Assembly (NCBI RefSeq): GCF_000143415.4
Contig: NW_003314409.1
Coordinates: forward strand, 62,001 to 126,000
Direction: 5' to 3'
From: Selaginella moellendorffii
Taxonomy: Eukaryota > Streptophyta > Lycopodiopsida > Selaginellales > Selaginellaceae
DNA length: 64,000 nucleotides
Within the stretch, counting starts at the first letter, position 1. Each line of letters begins with the position of its first letter. Positions 53,034 to 64,000 of this stretch are shown piece after piece. Made by a program: the position numbers and the translations under genes. The notes under the pieces are model-generated. The model had not been told where the DNA came from. It did not search any database and saw only the letters and a program-made list of their open reading frames with translations.

Positions 53034-55231
53034 CTAGATGTTTGGAGACCAGTCGAATGGAAAGTAGTTCACTCGGACGTTGGAATCCTCGAGCAGGCTG
53101 AGGAGGTGCTCGGCTTTGGTCGGATTGATGTGCTTGGCGATCCAGTGCAGCACTTCCCTCTCGTTCTTCCCGAAATCGCTGCTATACCTGGAGCGGATGG
53201 AGAGTGAGTGAAATGGAAATCGATACAAGTTTTCCCAGTTACCACTTCATGATCTTGCTGAGGGACATGGTCCTAGCTTCCGAGTCGATCGTGATCCCAC
53301 CGCTGTCAAAGAAGTCTCGCGCGGCGATCCGCAGCTCCGCGTCGATTCCTTCCGGGGAGTAGCACCGGATCGCTGGGCTGCCCTGGGTTCCATACGAGAG
53401 TGCAAAGTGGATCAGTGGTTCTGGCTTTTCCAGTCCGACCTGTTGATACGAGTAAGCTTCGATCGCAGAAGAATCAGCTGGAGTTACCTGGAGACGCGGG
53501 TCTTTTGCGCCAAAGATTTTGGTCAGTGTGTATGGCGGTCTCTGATTCGCACGAAGAATCCCGTTCTGAATCGCCGAAAGAGAGTATGCATACCCGCCAA
53601 TCACGTACTGGATTTCTGCGAAGTAAGTTCGTCTTTCCAGCGCTCCATTGGGACGGCCATACAGGATGAAGGAATGGATGACCATCGCATTGTGAATGTT
53701 CAGGAAGAAGGACAGCTTCTCTTCTCTGGTAAGCGTTGTTAAATCGATCCGGTGAAGCTCTTCAGTCAGTTTCACATATCTATAAAACGCAAGAAATCTC
53801 GTTAGCATAAAGAAACTTTTCTCGGCAAAACCAGCCAACCTTCGGAACTCTTCACTTGTCGCGATAGCATAGTAGTTGACATGCTTTCCATCGTCGGAGA
53901 TGTAACGATCATAGGTTGCAAGGATCAGAGTCATGAGCTTCTTGGCAACGTCGGCAGCTGGTTTCGGTTCCAAGTCGTTTGTGGCACCGAAAAAGTTGAG
54001 GCACTTGGTAGCAATAGCAGGATCATGTTCGAAGAAGCGGTACAAGTTGTTACCATCCTCAAACAAGTTCTCACTAAAAAAAAAAAAAGAATAAGGAGAA
54101 AAAGAAAGAGAAAACAAAGTCACAGAGACGTACTGTGCAACGTGATGGAAGAAGTGTTTTGCTGCAACTTTCCTTCCAAATTCAACAGCCTGCAAAACAT
54201 ATATATAGGTAAGCAACGACTAGAAATCTAATGAAGAACACACGAACCTCGTCTTTTTCACAGTACTGATCTTCCGCAAAAACCTCCACTGCATCCGAGC
54301 CTAGAAAGCATTTGCTGTAGAGACGAAGCTTGAGGAACCTGTCTTTGAGCTGGACCTTCTCTCTGAGTTTCTGGACAACCTCCGCAAACTCGTCTGGAAC
54401 CGCATTTTCCGATTCCTCTTCAGAGTGAACCGGAAGACCTGGAGCCGATTCTGGGCATGGATTCTCCTTCACCTTTTGGATTTTCTCATCGAGCTCTCCG
54501 TTTTGCTGCAACAGATTGAGCTCCTCCATACCACCCACAAGCTCGTCGTTGAAGAAAAGCTGTGGAACAGACGATGTTCCAGTCCTCTCCTCCAGATCCA
54601 AGCCTCGCTGAGGGAACAAATCCAGGTTGATCTCTACGAACGGGAGGTGCTTTGTCCTCAGGAACGATCGGACAGCCTTGGAGTCCGGGCAACCTGACTT
54701 GGAAAAGAGCGTAATTCTCCCCGTCACGCTCATCTCATCCTCGAATTCACTGATAGATTTCCCCATTGGCTCTTGCTCATTCGGAACGTTGGGCTTGAGA
54801 AAGCTTAGCGTGGGCCACCGTTGTTTCTTCTCGTCCGGCTTCACTGGGTCCTCGCTACTATGTGTCTCCACTGCCTGTTCCAGATCTTCTTTCTTCCCGG
54901 ACAACCTCCGGATCACCTTGGAGACGACGATCCCTCTTTCTTTGACGAAATTCTTCAAGGCGGCAGCTTTTTCCGGCCAATCCACCCCTCCCTTCTTTTC
55001 ATCAGCGACCCCTTCCAACGATTCCGAAAGATTCACCTCCTCCTTCCGAGAATCCAGCTCTTCTTCCGGCAAATCTTTCAGAGTGCCCTCCTCTTCGTTC
55101 TTCGAGCCAGCATCCCCCGCGGATTCTCCCTCGGCCACGAAAAAGTCCTTGGCGACCTCTGTCTTCTCATCTTGCGCTGGCGCTGCCGCCGACCCCGCCG
55201 CCGCATCGTCTTTCACCTCCGCCGAATCCAT
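53034..55231 (-). CDS. Glutaredoxin-DEP-DUF547 protein, 6 exons, 638 aa
   Basis: Exons: 55231-54248, 54189-54134, 54073-53840, 53779-53488, 53439-53243 and 53187-53034. They sum to 1,917 nt. An acidic N terminus (1-165) precedes a glutaredoxin-like domain with LFSKSGCPDS (Cys181, a single-thiol CPDS site) and TSSVPQLFFNDELVGG. Next is a DEP domain (about 290-350, ending HENLFEDGNNLYRFFEHDP), then DUF547 (LSFFLNIHNAMVIHSFI, FGAKDPRLQ, PLIHFALSYGT, SKIMKWYSSDFG). This architecture is a known plant family of unknown function. The intron at 53440-53487 has a length divisible by three and no stop. The ATG at 55231 is the first in frame; the frame upstream has only a GTG. Confidence 0.93.
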
Positions 55232-55610
55232 GCCGCGTCGATCAGGATTCAAGAACACACCATTTCAAGAACGCCGATGCCTGCACAAATCCTGGATCTC
55301 CGAGACTCGCACAACAGTGCCATTGGCAAAATCTTACCTCGCCGCAACGCGAATCGACCGATCGTGCCTCAGATCCAGAGCCCGGCCACAGGACCGAGGA
55401 GAAAGACAGGCGCTGGCTTTGCCGCCTAGGGTACTACCACACAGCCAGCTCCTCGCCTAACTGAGAGAGTACATAACGGCAGAGAGTCGCAGGCTCGAAT
55501 CCCTTCCCCCAGAGATATTTGGGAGCGCGGGAGAATTAAAAGTGACCGTTGATTGGTATAAACTGGATTCGAACCTCAAACCTAGTCTACTAGGGCATTC
55601 GCTCCAAGTG
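55232..55610. promoter_or_regulatory. Shared 379-bp region between divergent genes, with two opposed B-box-like motifs
   Basis: Lies between the glutaredoxin-DEP-DUF547 and NUDT14-like start codons. It holds GGCTCGAATCCC (about 55492-55503, plus) and GGTTCGAATCC on the minus strand (about 55566-55576), both near the tRNA B-box consensus. No complete tRNA cloverleaf could be drawn. Confidence 0.4.
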
Positions 55611-56988
55611 ATGGCGCTGCGCCTTCGCCCGGCCTTGATCGTGGTAAGCTCATCGTGATCTGAGGAGAATTATCTCAATCTCTGTCCAGGCCAGGCGTGC
55701 GTAGCTATCGCTAGAACGTACTCGCAGCACCAAAAGCTGGCTGGATTCGACAGGAAGTTCTTCTCGACGACAAGGATTCGAGCGGCGATGAGCTCTCAGG
55801 GGATTCCTACAGTGGATGTGGCTTCCGTGGAGATTGAGGTTCTGGGAAAGCGCGTCTCGGTCGCGGGAATTTCTGCAATGCCAGAGAGTGTAGTCAGGTA
55901 AAATATTTCCATCTCTATGTTGTAGCGCTGATCCGATGATACGATATAGCGCGGCAGTGGAATCTATCCCATTCCAACGGTGGCTTAAGACGATCACTGG
56001 TCCGGCAGGCATTCTCTCCTTGAGTGACGAACGAGGTACTCGATGCTCTCTTCAAGGAATAACCATCCAGGTGAGCTAAAATACTTCATTGCCACGGAAA
56101 CAGCTGAGATCTAAACGTGACGGATGCAGAGCGTAGATATGTTTGGAAAGCGTGTGGGATTTGTGAAATTCAAAGCGGACATCGTGGACGAGAAAACTGG
56201 AGCAAAGGTATCTCTTGCCGTGTTTTCTTTCTTTCTTTCTGCTGATTAAAAACTATACAGCTTCCTGGGGTTGTTTTTGGTCGAGGTGGAGCTGTGGCTG
56301 TACTCATGCTGCTGGAGTGCGCAGGGGAGAAACATGTCGTTCTCACCGAGCAAGTAAGAAGTTTCTGTTTCATTCGCTGCTATCTCATGGAAAAAAAACA
56401 AATCTCAGGCTAGAGTTCCAGTGGGTCGTGTGATCCTGGAATTACCAGCAGGAATGTTAGATGACGACGCAGGAGATTTTGTTGGAACGGCTGCGAGAGA
56501 GGTATCTGTGCCTGCATTTCGTTTCCATCTCATCTTTGCGGTTACAGATTGAGGAGGAGACAGGAATTCACATAAAAACCTCCGATTTGATCGATCTAAC
56601 CGCACTCCTCGACAAGGAAACAGGACAGAAGATGTTCCCATCACCGGTAAAATGTTTTCGTTTATAGTGCTTGGTTTTTTATTCCTGTGTCCTTCCTCCA
56701 GGGGGGCTCCGATGAAGAAATAACACTGTTACTGTACAGAGGTCACATAAATCCAGAGGTACCACGACCATCGAAGAATAAGAATTTAATACTCTTTTCA
56801 CGCAGGCTCTCTCGGCGCTTCAAGGACAAGAGCAAGGCCTGGTTGAGCATGGCGAGCTCATCAAGGTTCATGTGGCGCCGTATCGAAAGCTATGGAGGTA
56901 CACTGCCGACGCCAAAGCTCTTGCGGCCATTGCCATTTACGAGATGGCAACCAAGGAAGGAATTTTGCCCGAGCTCTCGAGCTTGTAA
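55611..56988 (+). CDS. NUDT14: NUDT14-like Nudix hydrolase (ADP-sugar diphosphatase), 9 exons, 327 aa
   Basis: Exons: 55611-55643, 55695-55897, 55926-56070, 56130-56207, 56261-56353, 56409-56501, 56548-56646, 56702-56758 and 56806-56988. They sum to 984 nt. A basic, Ser/Arg-rich N terminus looks like a plastid transit peptide. SVDMFGKRVGFVKFKADI, RVPVGRVILELPAGML and FPSPGGSDEEITLLLYRG match plant NUDT14. The Nudix box runs from Gly199 to about 222 (AARE-IEEETGI), split by an intron between ARE and IEEE. The Arabidopsis enzyme hydrolyses ADP-glucose and GDP-mannose in plastids. Length is slightly above the family's usual size. Confidence 0.94.
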
Positions 56989-57224
56989 ACAAACCTCTAA
57001 ACCCCTCTTGCCATTTGCCACGATTGTGGTGTGACTTCCCGCCATTTCCTTTGGGGCCGGTGTGGGAAGGTAATAACATAAGAAATTGCACTTATTGTTT
57101 CTAGCTTGGAATAGTGATTTTCCACGTGTCATCTGCCTACAAAACTCTGCTAGGCAAATTTACTTTGCTATGTAAAAATAATCCTAAATAATAATTTTTT
57201 TATTAATTAATATTGTAAGGTTTG

Positions 57225-57290
<66 letters not shown>

Positions 57291-58526
57291 ATAACATGGG
57301 ATTAAATTTGATCCATCCATTTTTGTATATAAACAATAGTCTAAACCCCAATTAATATATATCATGAATTAGTGGAGGAGAAGGGCATTATAATTTATCC
57401 CTAGAGGGTAAAGCATTTTAGTAATGTTTTGCTTTCATGTTTGGGATCATGCTTTAGTTCTTATTCCTTTCTTTCTCTTTTAGATTTAAATTTATATTAG
57501 TTTTTGCAAGATCAAGAATTTAGCTATTACTATGTTTAAATTTGTTCTTCCTTTTGATCTTTATTGCATTCCCTTTTTTTACCATACCACACTATCATTG
57601 ATCAAGGAGTATGTCATTAATGTTGCTTTACTGGATCAAGCTTTTAGTGTTGTGGGGTAGAATTATATTATTGTGTTTATGTGAGATGTGATTAAATACT
57701 TTTTTTTGTTCTTGGTGTTTTGCCATCTTCTATTAATGTGGAATATAATTTGACATTGATTAGCAAGTTATGGATGATGTAGTGTGGTTTTTGGAGAATG
57801 TTAATCCTTCAATTTACCATCTAATTATTTTTTTCATCTGCAATATTTCCTTTTCTTCGATCATTTATGATTTTTATAATTTTAGGTTGGCTATTTTTAT
57901 CCTCTTCATACTAATTTAGATGTTGAGTATATGCATGAAGTTAAAAATCTTGTTTTTGTTTTGTTGGTAGAGTCTTTTAATCAATTTTGGTGTCACTTTG
58001 GCCAGAGTTTCAAGTTAAATGTGTGTCTTTATTTATGAGTGTCATTATTAAGGTTTTTATGTACTTAAGAGCTTTTGTGTACCATTGCTACTAAGAAGTT
58101 TATGGACACCAAATATGAGCTTCCAAATTAAACACCAAATGTAAACTCATGAATTTAGAGTAACCTTAAATATCCCTTAATTGATTGAAAACAAAAGTGC
58201 ACTTTTATTCATAGGCTCTTTTCTTTTATATTTGAATTCTTATAAATTGTCTTTTGAGTCATTCTTTTTTGTTGTTTATAAATTGCTAAAAATTCCTTTT
58301 TAGATCTTTTTGTGTTCTATAATTTTTTTCCTCAATAATCTTAATATATGGTGTGATAACCAATATATAATATGATTAACCTAGCTAACTATTAGAGTCA
58401 CCAAATATAAACTCTTGAATTTAAACTTTCTAAAAGGTTACCCATATTAATATTACTTAAACCTAATGATGCTTAACCCCAAGTATCCCAAGACTATTCA
58501 CCAACTTAGAAAAGAAGATGCCTGTA
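56989..58526. other. AT-rich intergenic region, no supported gene
   Basis: Very AT-rich with no long frame. It includes the microsatellite at 57226-57290. A short piece near 57965-58020 (ESFNQFWCHFGQSFKLNV) faintly recalls a LINE reverse transcriptase but is too weak to call. Confidence 0.5.
57226..57290. repeat. (AT)n-(GTAT)n microsatellite
   Basis: About 20 AT dinucleotides at 57226-57266, followed by GTAT tetranucleotides to 57290. Confidence 0.95.
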
Positions 58527-59150
58527 AGTGACTATATTTTTTATTTTACTTTAGTCATATAATCACATCTTTGACCACATGGAGGAATTTCACTCACAAC
58601 CTCTATAAATTCTATTCCAAACTTAAGAACTTGTTGGCCCCAAGAATGGCATTTATGCCACTCAACTTTTGCACTTGGTCCAAGTGCTCTACATATCCGA
58701 TCTCGTGATTAACACTCAAAGGTACCACTAATATATCAACCCATTACATTAAATCTATGCCCATTTACCTTTATCACACTAGTAGTCTAACACCACTTGC
58801 GTCACAATCCCATCTCCCAAAGACTGGGTTATCCATCCATGAATGATCATCCCTTAACCACACCTTAGCACCCTTAGAGTGCTCGAAGATATGGGGAAGA
58901 CCTTTCCTTAATGTTGCTTCTTTTGTCCCCACCAAATCCCTCTTTATCCATGGTTGTGATTACTAACACCACCACTGGGTCAAGGCCCAAAGGCCCGACC
59001 ATTAAATCCCACTATCCTCTAGGAATTCCTCATCATATGATCATATCCTTAGTCATTACACTAGAAAATTATTCCTCTTCTTTTCCACACTTTAGGACTT
59101 TAGGATAACATTTCAAAACACTGTGGCCTTATGCAAGCCTTGTGGGTACT
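58527..59150 (-). repeat. Older LTR (family P), 3' part, minus orientation
   Basis: Reverse complement of the 3' half of the LTR at 59151-60922: TGTAAGTGAC at 58527 mirrors GTCACTTACA at the end of the plus LTR, and AACACTGTGGCCTTATGC at 59117-59134 mirrors its middle. It is much more diverged, with many C-to-T type changes. It is interrupted at 59150 by the plus-strand solo LTR and resumes at 60928. Confidence 0.8.
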
Positions 59151-60922
59151 TATGAGACACAAATCCCTAAGCCCCAAAGTGGAGCCGAAAGGGTGCCACG
59201 TGGTAGTGGCCGAAGCAAAAGCCAAACAAGCGTAACACATTTGGACTAAAAGGCTCCGACTTGCAAGGTTGAGAGTGGGAGTGGAACTCCCAACGGAGTG
59301 CTCAAGGAACGAGCATGAAGAGAACAATAAGTGAGGCTCCAAAAAGGGACCCAAAAGGACCAACACATGACACGTGGAAGTGTCCGAGATGGACCTAAGA
59401 TGGAGTCCGAGATGGACCCGAGTTGGAGTCTGAGGTGGAGTCTGAGATGGAATTTGAGATGGACCCGAGTTGGAGTCCGAGTTGGAGTCCAAGATGGAGT
59501 CTGAGATGGAGTCTGAGATGGAGTCCGAGATGGACCCGAGATGGACCCGAGTTGGAGTCCGAGGTGGAGTCCGAGATGGACCGAGATGGAGTCCGAGATG
59601 GACCCGAGATGGAGTCCGAGATGGACCCGAGATGGAGTCCAAGATGGACTCGAGATGGAGTCCGAGAGGGAGTCCGAGAGGGAGTCTGAGATGGAGTCCG
59701 AGATGGACCCGAGATGGAATCTGAGATGGAGTTCGAGAAGGACCCGAGATGGAGTCCAAGGTCAAGACCGAGACTGGGACTGAGACTGAGACCAAGACTG
59801 AGACCGAGATCGGGACTGGGACCGAGACCGAGACCGAGGTCGAGGCCGAGACCAAGCCCGAGCCCAAGTCCGAGTCCGAGTCCGACCGAGTCCGAGTCCG
59901 AGTCCGAGTTCGAGTTCGAGTTTGAGAGGGTGAAAGCCCAAAGCGTTCGTCTCCCAGACCCTGGGGGTTTTGGTGAGCTCCAAAAGTATAGTAAGGGGGA
60001 GGACTGTAGTGGAGCCAGTTTGGCCAGGAAAGGCCAATTTGGCCCAGGAAGGCCAGACCCAGTGTTGGGTGATGAACTGACCACTGGGAAGTCCAAGACT
60101 AAAGTGAATACGGACCAACAAGCAGGGTAGCTTGGTGAAGTGTTCAAGAGCCGGCTTTAGTTCCCCCGGGAGATCGATTAGCCGATGCTCCCAGTCCAAG
60201 TGTAGGTGGCACTACCTACTTGGATACCTGGTGTGGCTCAACGGAACTTCGCTCTAAGCCCATGGCTAAAGCACCCAAAGGCAGAAGGTGGGGAGAGTAC
60301 CCACGAGGCTTGCGTAAGGCCACAGTGTTCCGAAATGTTGTCACAAAGGCCCAAACTATGGAAAGGAAGAGGAATAGTCCTCTAGTATAGTGACCAAGGA
60401 TACAGTCGTGCGGTGAGGAAGTCCCAGAGGACCATGGGACTTAGTGGCCGGGCCTGTGGGCCCTGATCCAGTGGCAGTGTTGGCGAACACGGCCAAGGAC
60501 AGAAAGGGACTTGGTGGGGACCAGAAAGGAGATATTGAGGAAGGCTATTCCCCATGTCTGTAGGCATCCTAAGGATGCTAAAGAGTGAATCTGGGATGAC
60601 CACTCACGGACGGATGGCCTAGTCTTGAAGAGACGGGATTGGAATGCAGGTGGTGTTGGACCACCGATGTGACCAAGGTGATTGGACATGGCCTAGCGTA
60701 ATAGGCTGGTATGTTGGTGGTGCTTTGGGGTGTTGGTCATGGGACTGGACACGTGGAGCACTGGGACCAAGTGCAAAGGTTGAGTGGCATGGATGCCATT
60801 CTCAGGGCTAGCAAGCCCCAAGCCTTGAGTGGGACTTATGGAGGTTGTGAATGAGACTCTTCCAAGTGGTAGAAGGTGTGGTTAAGTGACTAAAGTAGAA
60901 TGGAAAAATTTAGTCACTTACA
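59151..60922 (+). repeat. Solo LTR of a Ty3/gypsy-like family (family P), inserted in an older LTR
   Basis: Begins TATGAGACAC (TGTGAGACAC in sister copies) and ends CACTTACA. It is flanked by GTACT (59146-59150) and ATACT (60923-60927), a decayed 5-bp target duplication. No coding region lies between another LTR, so it is solo. It contains a long GAGATGGAGTCC/GAGATGGACCC repeat field (59390-59760), a GAGACC/GAGTCC field and the block CTCCAAAAGTATAGTA shared with chromovirus B LTRs. Confidence 0.85.
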
Positions 60923-60927
60923 ATACT

Positions 60928-61706
60928 CTCCCCACCTTTCGCCTTTAGGTGCTTTAGCCATGTGGCTAGAGTGAGGTTCCGATGAGCCACGCTAGGTAAA
61001 TATGGGTGGTATTACTTACTTGGATGGATTGGGAATATTGATTGTTTGATCTCCCGGGGAAGCTAGATTCGACTCTTGAATAATTCACAAAGTTACCTCG
61101 CTTGTTTGTTTGTATTCACTTTAGCATTGGACTCCTTAATGGTTATATCATCACTCAACAAATGGGTATAACCTTCCTTGGTCACATTAGACTTTCCTAG
61201 CCAAATTGGCTCCACTAGAGTCCTCCCCCTACTATACTTTTGGAGCTTACGAAGCCCTCTAGGGTCTAGGAGACGATGCTTTGGGCTTTCACCCTCAGAT
61301 TTGGACTCGGACTTAGACTCAGACTTGGTCTCGGTCTCAGCCTCAGTCTTAATCTCATTCTCGATTTTGACCTCGGACTCCATCTCAAGTCCCTCTTGGA
61401 CTCCATCTCGGGTCCTTCTCAGACTCCATCTCAGACTCCATCTCGGGTCCATCTCAAACTCCATCTTGGACTCCATCTCAGATCCATCTTGGACTCCATC
61501 TCGGGTCCTTCTCGGATTCCATCTCAGACTCCATCTTGGGTCTATCTATAACTCTCCATTTCAAGTCCATCTCAGACTCCATCCTAGGTCCATTTCGGAC
61601 TCCATCTCAAACTCATTTTGGACTCCATCTCAGACTCCATCTTAGACTCCTTCTCAAGTCCATCTTGGACTCCTTCTCAGACTCCATCTTGGACTTTATC
61701 TCGACA
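60928..61706 (-). repeat. Older LTR (family P), 5' part, minus orientation
   Basis: Continues 58527-59150: CTCTCCCCACCTTTCGCC mirrors GAAGGTGGGGAGAGTAC at 60272-60286 of the plus LTR. It passes through the GGACTCCATCTC repeat field and stops at CATGTGTC, where the next plus LTR begins. Confidence 0.8.
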
Positions 61707-62639
61707 CCTTCATGTGTCTGTGAGACACAAAATCCCTAGGCCCCAAAGTGGAGTCGGAAGGGTGCCACGTGGTAGTGGCTGAAGCGAAAGCCAAACGAGC
61801 GTAACACATTTGGACTAAAAGCTCCGACTTGAAAGGTTGAGAGCAGGAGTGGAACTCCCAACAAAGTGCTCGAGGAACAAGCACGAAGTGAGCAATAAGT
61901 GAGTCTCTAGAAAAGGGACACAAGAGGATCCGAGATGGAGTCCGAGATTGACCTGAGATGGACCTGAGATGGAGTCTGAGATGGACCCGAGATGGAATCC
62001 AAGATGGAGTCCGAGATGGAGTCCAAGATGGAGTCCGAGATGGACCCGAGATGGAGTCCGAGATGGAGTCTGAGATGGACCCGAGATGAAGTCCGAGATG
62101 GAGTCCGAGATGAACCCAAGATGGAGTCCGAGATGGACCCGAGATGGAGTCTGAGATGGAACTGAGACCGAGACTGAGACCGAAACTGAAACCGAGTCCA
62201 AGTCCAAAACCGGGACTGAGACCAAGTCTGAGTCTAAGTCCGAGTTCGAGTCCAAATACTAATACAGGTTGTTGGGTGAAAGCCCAAAGCGATCATCCCC
62301 CAAGGGGGGGGGGGGCTTGCATGGGGTTCCAAAAGTATAGTAGGGAGAGTGTGGAGCCTAATGGAGCCAATTTGGCTAGGAAAGGCCAATTTGGCCCAGG
62401 AAGGCTGCACCCAGGTGTTGGGTGATGAGCTGACCACTGGGAAGTCCAAGACTAGAGTGAATATGGACCAACAAGTGGGTAGCTTGGTGAAGTGTTCAAG
62501 AGCCGGCTTTAGTTCCCCCAGGAGATCGAATGATCGATGCTCTCAGTCCAAGTGTGGGTGGCACTACCTACTTGGATACCTGGCGTGGCTCAACGAAACT
62601 TCGCTCTAAGCCTATAGCTAGAGCACCCAAAGGTGGAAG
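61707..62639 (+). repeat. Third family P LTR, plus orientation, 5' part
   Basis: Starts near TGTGAGACAC (61709) and follows the block order of 59151-60922, including the repeat field (61930-62160), a 12-base G run (62304-62315) and TCCAAAAGTATAGTAGGG. It is cut at AAGGTGGAAGG (62639), where a fourth LTR begins. Confidence 0.85.
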
Positions 62640-64000
62640 GTGTGAGACACAAAATCCCTAGGCCCCAAAGTGGAGCCGGAAGGGTGCCACGTGGTAGTGG
62701 CCGAAGCGAAAGCCAAACGAGTGTAACACATTTGGGCCAAAAGCTCCGCCTTGAAAGGTTGAGAGCGGGAGTGGAACTCCTAACGAAGGGCTCGAGGAAT
62801 GAGCACGAAATGAGCAATAAGCGAGGCTCCAAAAAGGACCAACACATGACACATGGTAGTGTCTGAGAAGGACCCGAGATGGAGTCCGAGGTGGAGTCCG
62901 AAGTGGAGTCCGAGGTGGACCCGAGATGGACCCGAGATCGAGTCTGAGATGGACCCGAGATAGAGTCCGAGATGGACCGAGACGGAGTCCGAGATGGACC
63001 CGAAATGGAGTCCAAGATGGAGTCCGAGATGGACCCGAGATGGAGTCCGAGATCGAGTCCGAGATGGACCTGAGATGGAGTCCGAGATCGAGTCCGAGAT
63101 GGACCCGAGATGGAGTCCGAGATCGAGTCCGAGATGGACCCGAGATGGAGTCCGAGATGGACCCGAGATGGAGTCCGAGATGGACCCGAGATGGAGTCCG
63201 AGATGGACCCGCGATGGAGTCCGAGATGGAGTCCGAGATAGACCCGAGACCGAGACCGAGGCCGAGGCCGAAGCCGAGATTGAGACCGAGTCTGAGTCCG
63301 AAACCGGGACCGAGACCGAGTCCGAGTCCGAGTTCGAGCCCGAATCCAAGTCCGAATACTAATACAGGCAGTTGGGTGAAAGCCCAAAGCGATCGTCCCC
63401 CAGGGGGGGGGGGGGCTACGGGGGGTTCCAAAAGTATAGTAGGGAGAGTATAGGGGTTGGAGCCCAGTGGAGCCAATTTGGCCAGGAAAGGCCAGTTTGG
63501 CCCAGGAAGGGCCAGTTGGGCCCAGGAAGGCCAGACCCAGTGTTGGGTGATGAGCTGACCACTGGGAAGTCCAAGACTAGAGTGAACATGGACCGACAAG
63601 CGGGGTAGCTTGGTGAAGTGTTCAAGAGCCGGCTCTAGTTCCCCCGGGAGATCGACTGGCCGATGCTCCTAGTCCAAGTGTGGGTGGCACTACCTACTTG
63701 GATACCAGGCGTGGCTCAACGGAACCTCGCTCTAAGCCCATGGCTAGAGCACCCGAGGGCAGAAGGCGAGGAGAGTACCTAGGTGGCTCACGTAAGGCCA
63801 CGGTGTTCCGAAATGTTGTCCCAAAGGCCCAGACTGTGGAAAGGAAGAGGAGCAGTCCTCTGGGGTAGTGACCAAGGACACAGTCGTGTGGTGAGGAAGT
63901 CCCAGAGGACCATGGGACTTAGTGGTCGGGCCTGTGGGTCTCGATCCAGTGGCAGTGTTGGCAAACACGGCCAGGGGCAGAAAGGGACTTAGTGGGGACT
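62640..64000 (+). repeat. Fourth family P LTR, plus orientation, runs off the window
   Basis: Starts TGTGAGACAC at 62640, carries the largest repeat field (62870-63240), a 13-base G run (63403-63415) and TCCAAAAGTATAGTAGGG, and reaches GGACTTAGTGGGG at the window edge. It appears to be inserted into the third copy. Confidence 0.85.
62870..63240 (+). repeat. 12-bp GAGATGGAGTCC / GAGATGGACCC tandem field
   Basis: Long alternation of GAGATGGAGTCC and GAGATGGACCC(G). The same field exists at 59390-59760, 61930-62160 and, inverted, 61370-61700. All frames stay open on both strands because the units are 11-12 bp without stops; the resulting proteins are not believed. Confidence 0.9.

Noticed and set aside
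55460-55625. tRNA genes in the divergent promoter
   Set aside because: B-box motifs are present but no cloverleaf with a seven-base anticodon loop could be formed.
57930-58060. LINE reverse transcriptase remnant
   Set aside because: One short piece resembling a Phe-rich RT block is not enough; no other LINE motif is nearby.
59100-63990. Many long overlapping open frames on both strands in the LTR pile (SISDSISGPSRTPS or DPRWSPRWTRDG type)
   Set aside because: They arise from stop-free 11-12 bp tandem repeats, are open in several frames at once and have no domain.

Overview
The window is nuclear DNA of a land plant. It most resembles a lycophyte such as Selaginella. The signs are long intronless pentatricopeptide (PPR) genes built largely of 31-residue S motifs, multi-exon housekeeping genes with very short introns (about 40-70 nt), a germin-like family, plant telomere-type repeats and many Ty3/gypsy chromoviruses. 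The species name is an inference; no database was searched. A 218-base assembly gap lies at 7139-7356.

Layout. Positions 1-1392 are the end of one copy of a large DNA transposon, inserted in a gene that looks like a CSC1/OSCA-type membrane protein (1393-1704, minus). A DYW-class PPR gene (2870-5956) carries a recent 333-bp tandem expansion. 6-11 kb holds decayed material, including an RRP5 (rRNA-processing S1-repeat protein) pseudogene. 10964-23270 is an old Ty3/gypsy element (A), split by a younger chromovirus (B, 13916-21455) that has 1.13-kb LTRs, a 5-bp target duplication, several stop codons and two apparent spliceosomal introns in pol. Then come a PPR gene (23832-25760), an intact germin-like gene (25814-26494, minus), a copia remnant and two broken germin-like copies.

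30373-40958 is a complete, about 10.6-kb terminal-inverted-repeat element of a kind I do not recognise. Its two genes diverge from a 1.5-kb centre containing telomere-type repeats. The larger gene can be spliced from ten exons into one 4,926-nt frame that joins a ParB-like domain, an acidic linker and an FCP1/NLI-type phosphatase-like domain. It is broken by only two stop codons. A 22-bp palindrome recurs about 20 times through the element, and several of its introns consist of little more than that palindrome. I consider this the most likely undescribed system in the window.

41-57 kb is gene-dense: a small Cys/Trp-rich secreted peptide gene with a nonsense mutation, a PPR fragment, a DNAJC9-like co-chaperone, two divergent PPR genes 77 bp apart, an HVA22K-like membrane protein, a glutaredoxin-DEP-DUF547 protein and a NUDT14-like ADP-sugar hydrolase. 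The PPR genes are expected to act on organelle transcripts; the other genes are unrelated housekeeping functions. 57-58.5 kb is AT-rich and empty. 58.5-64 kb is a pile of LTRs inserted into LTRs, with long GAGATGGAGTCC-type repeats and poly-G tracts.
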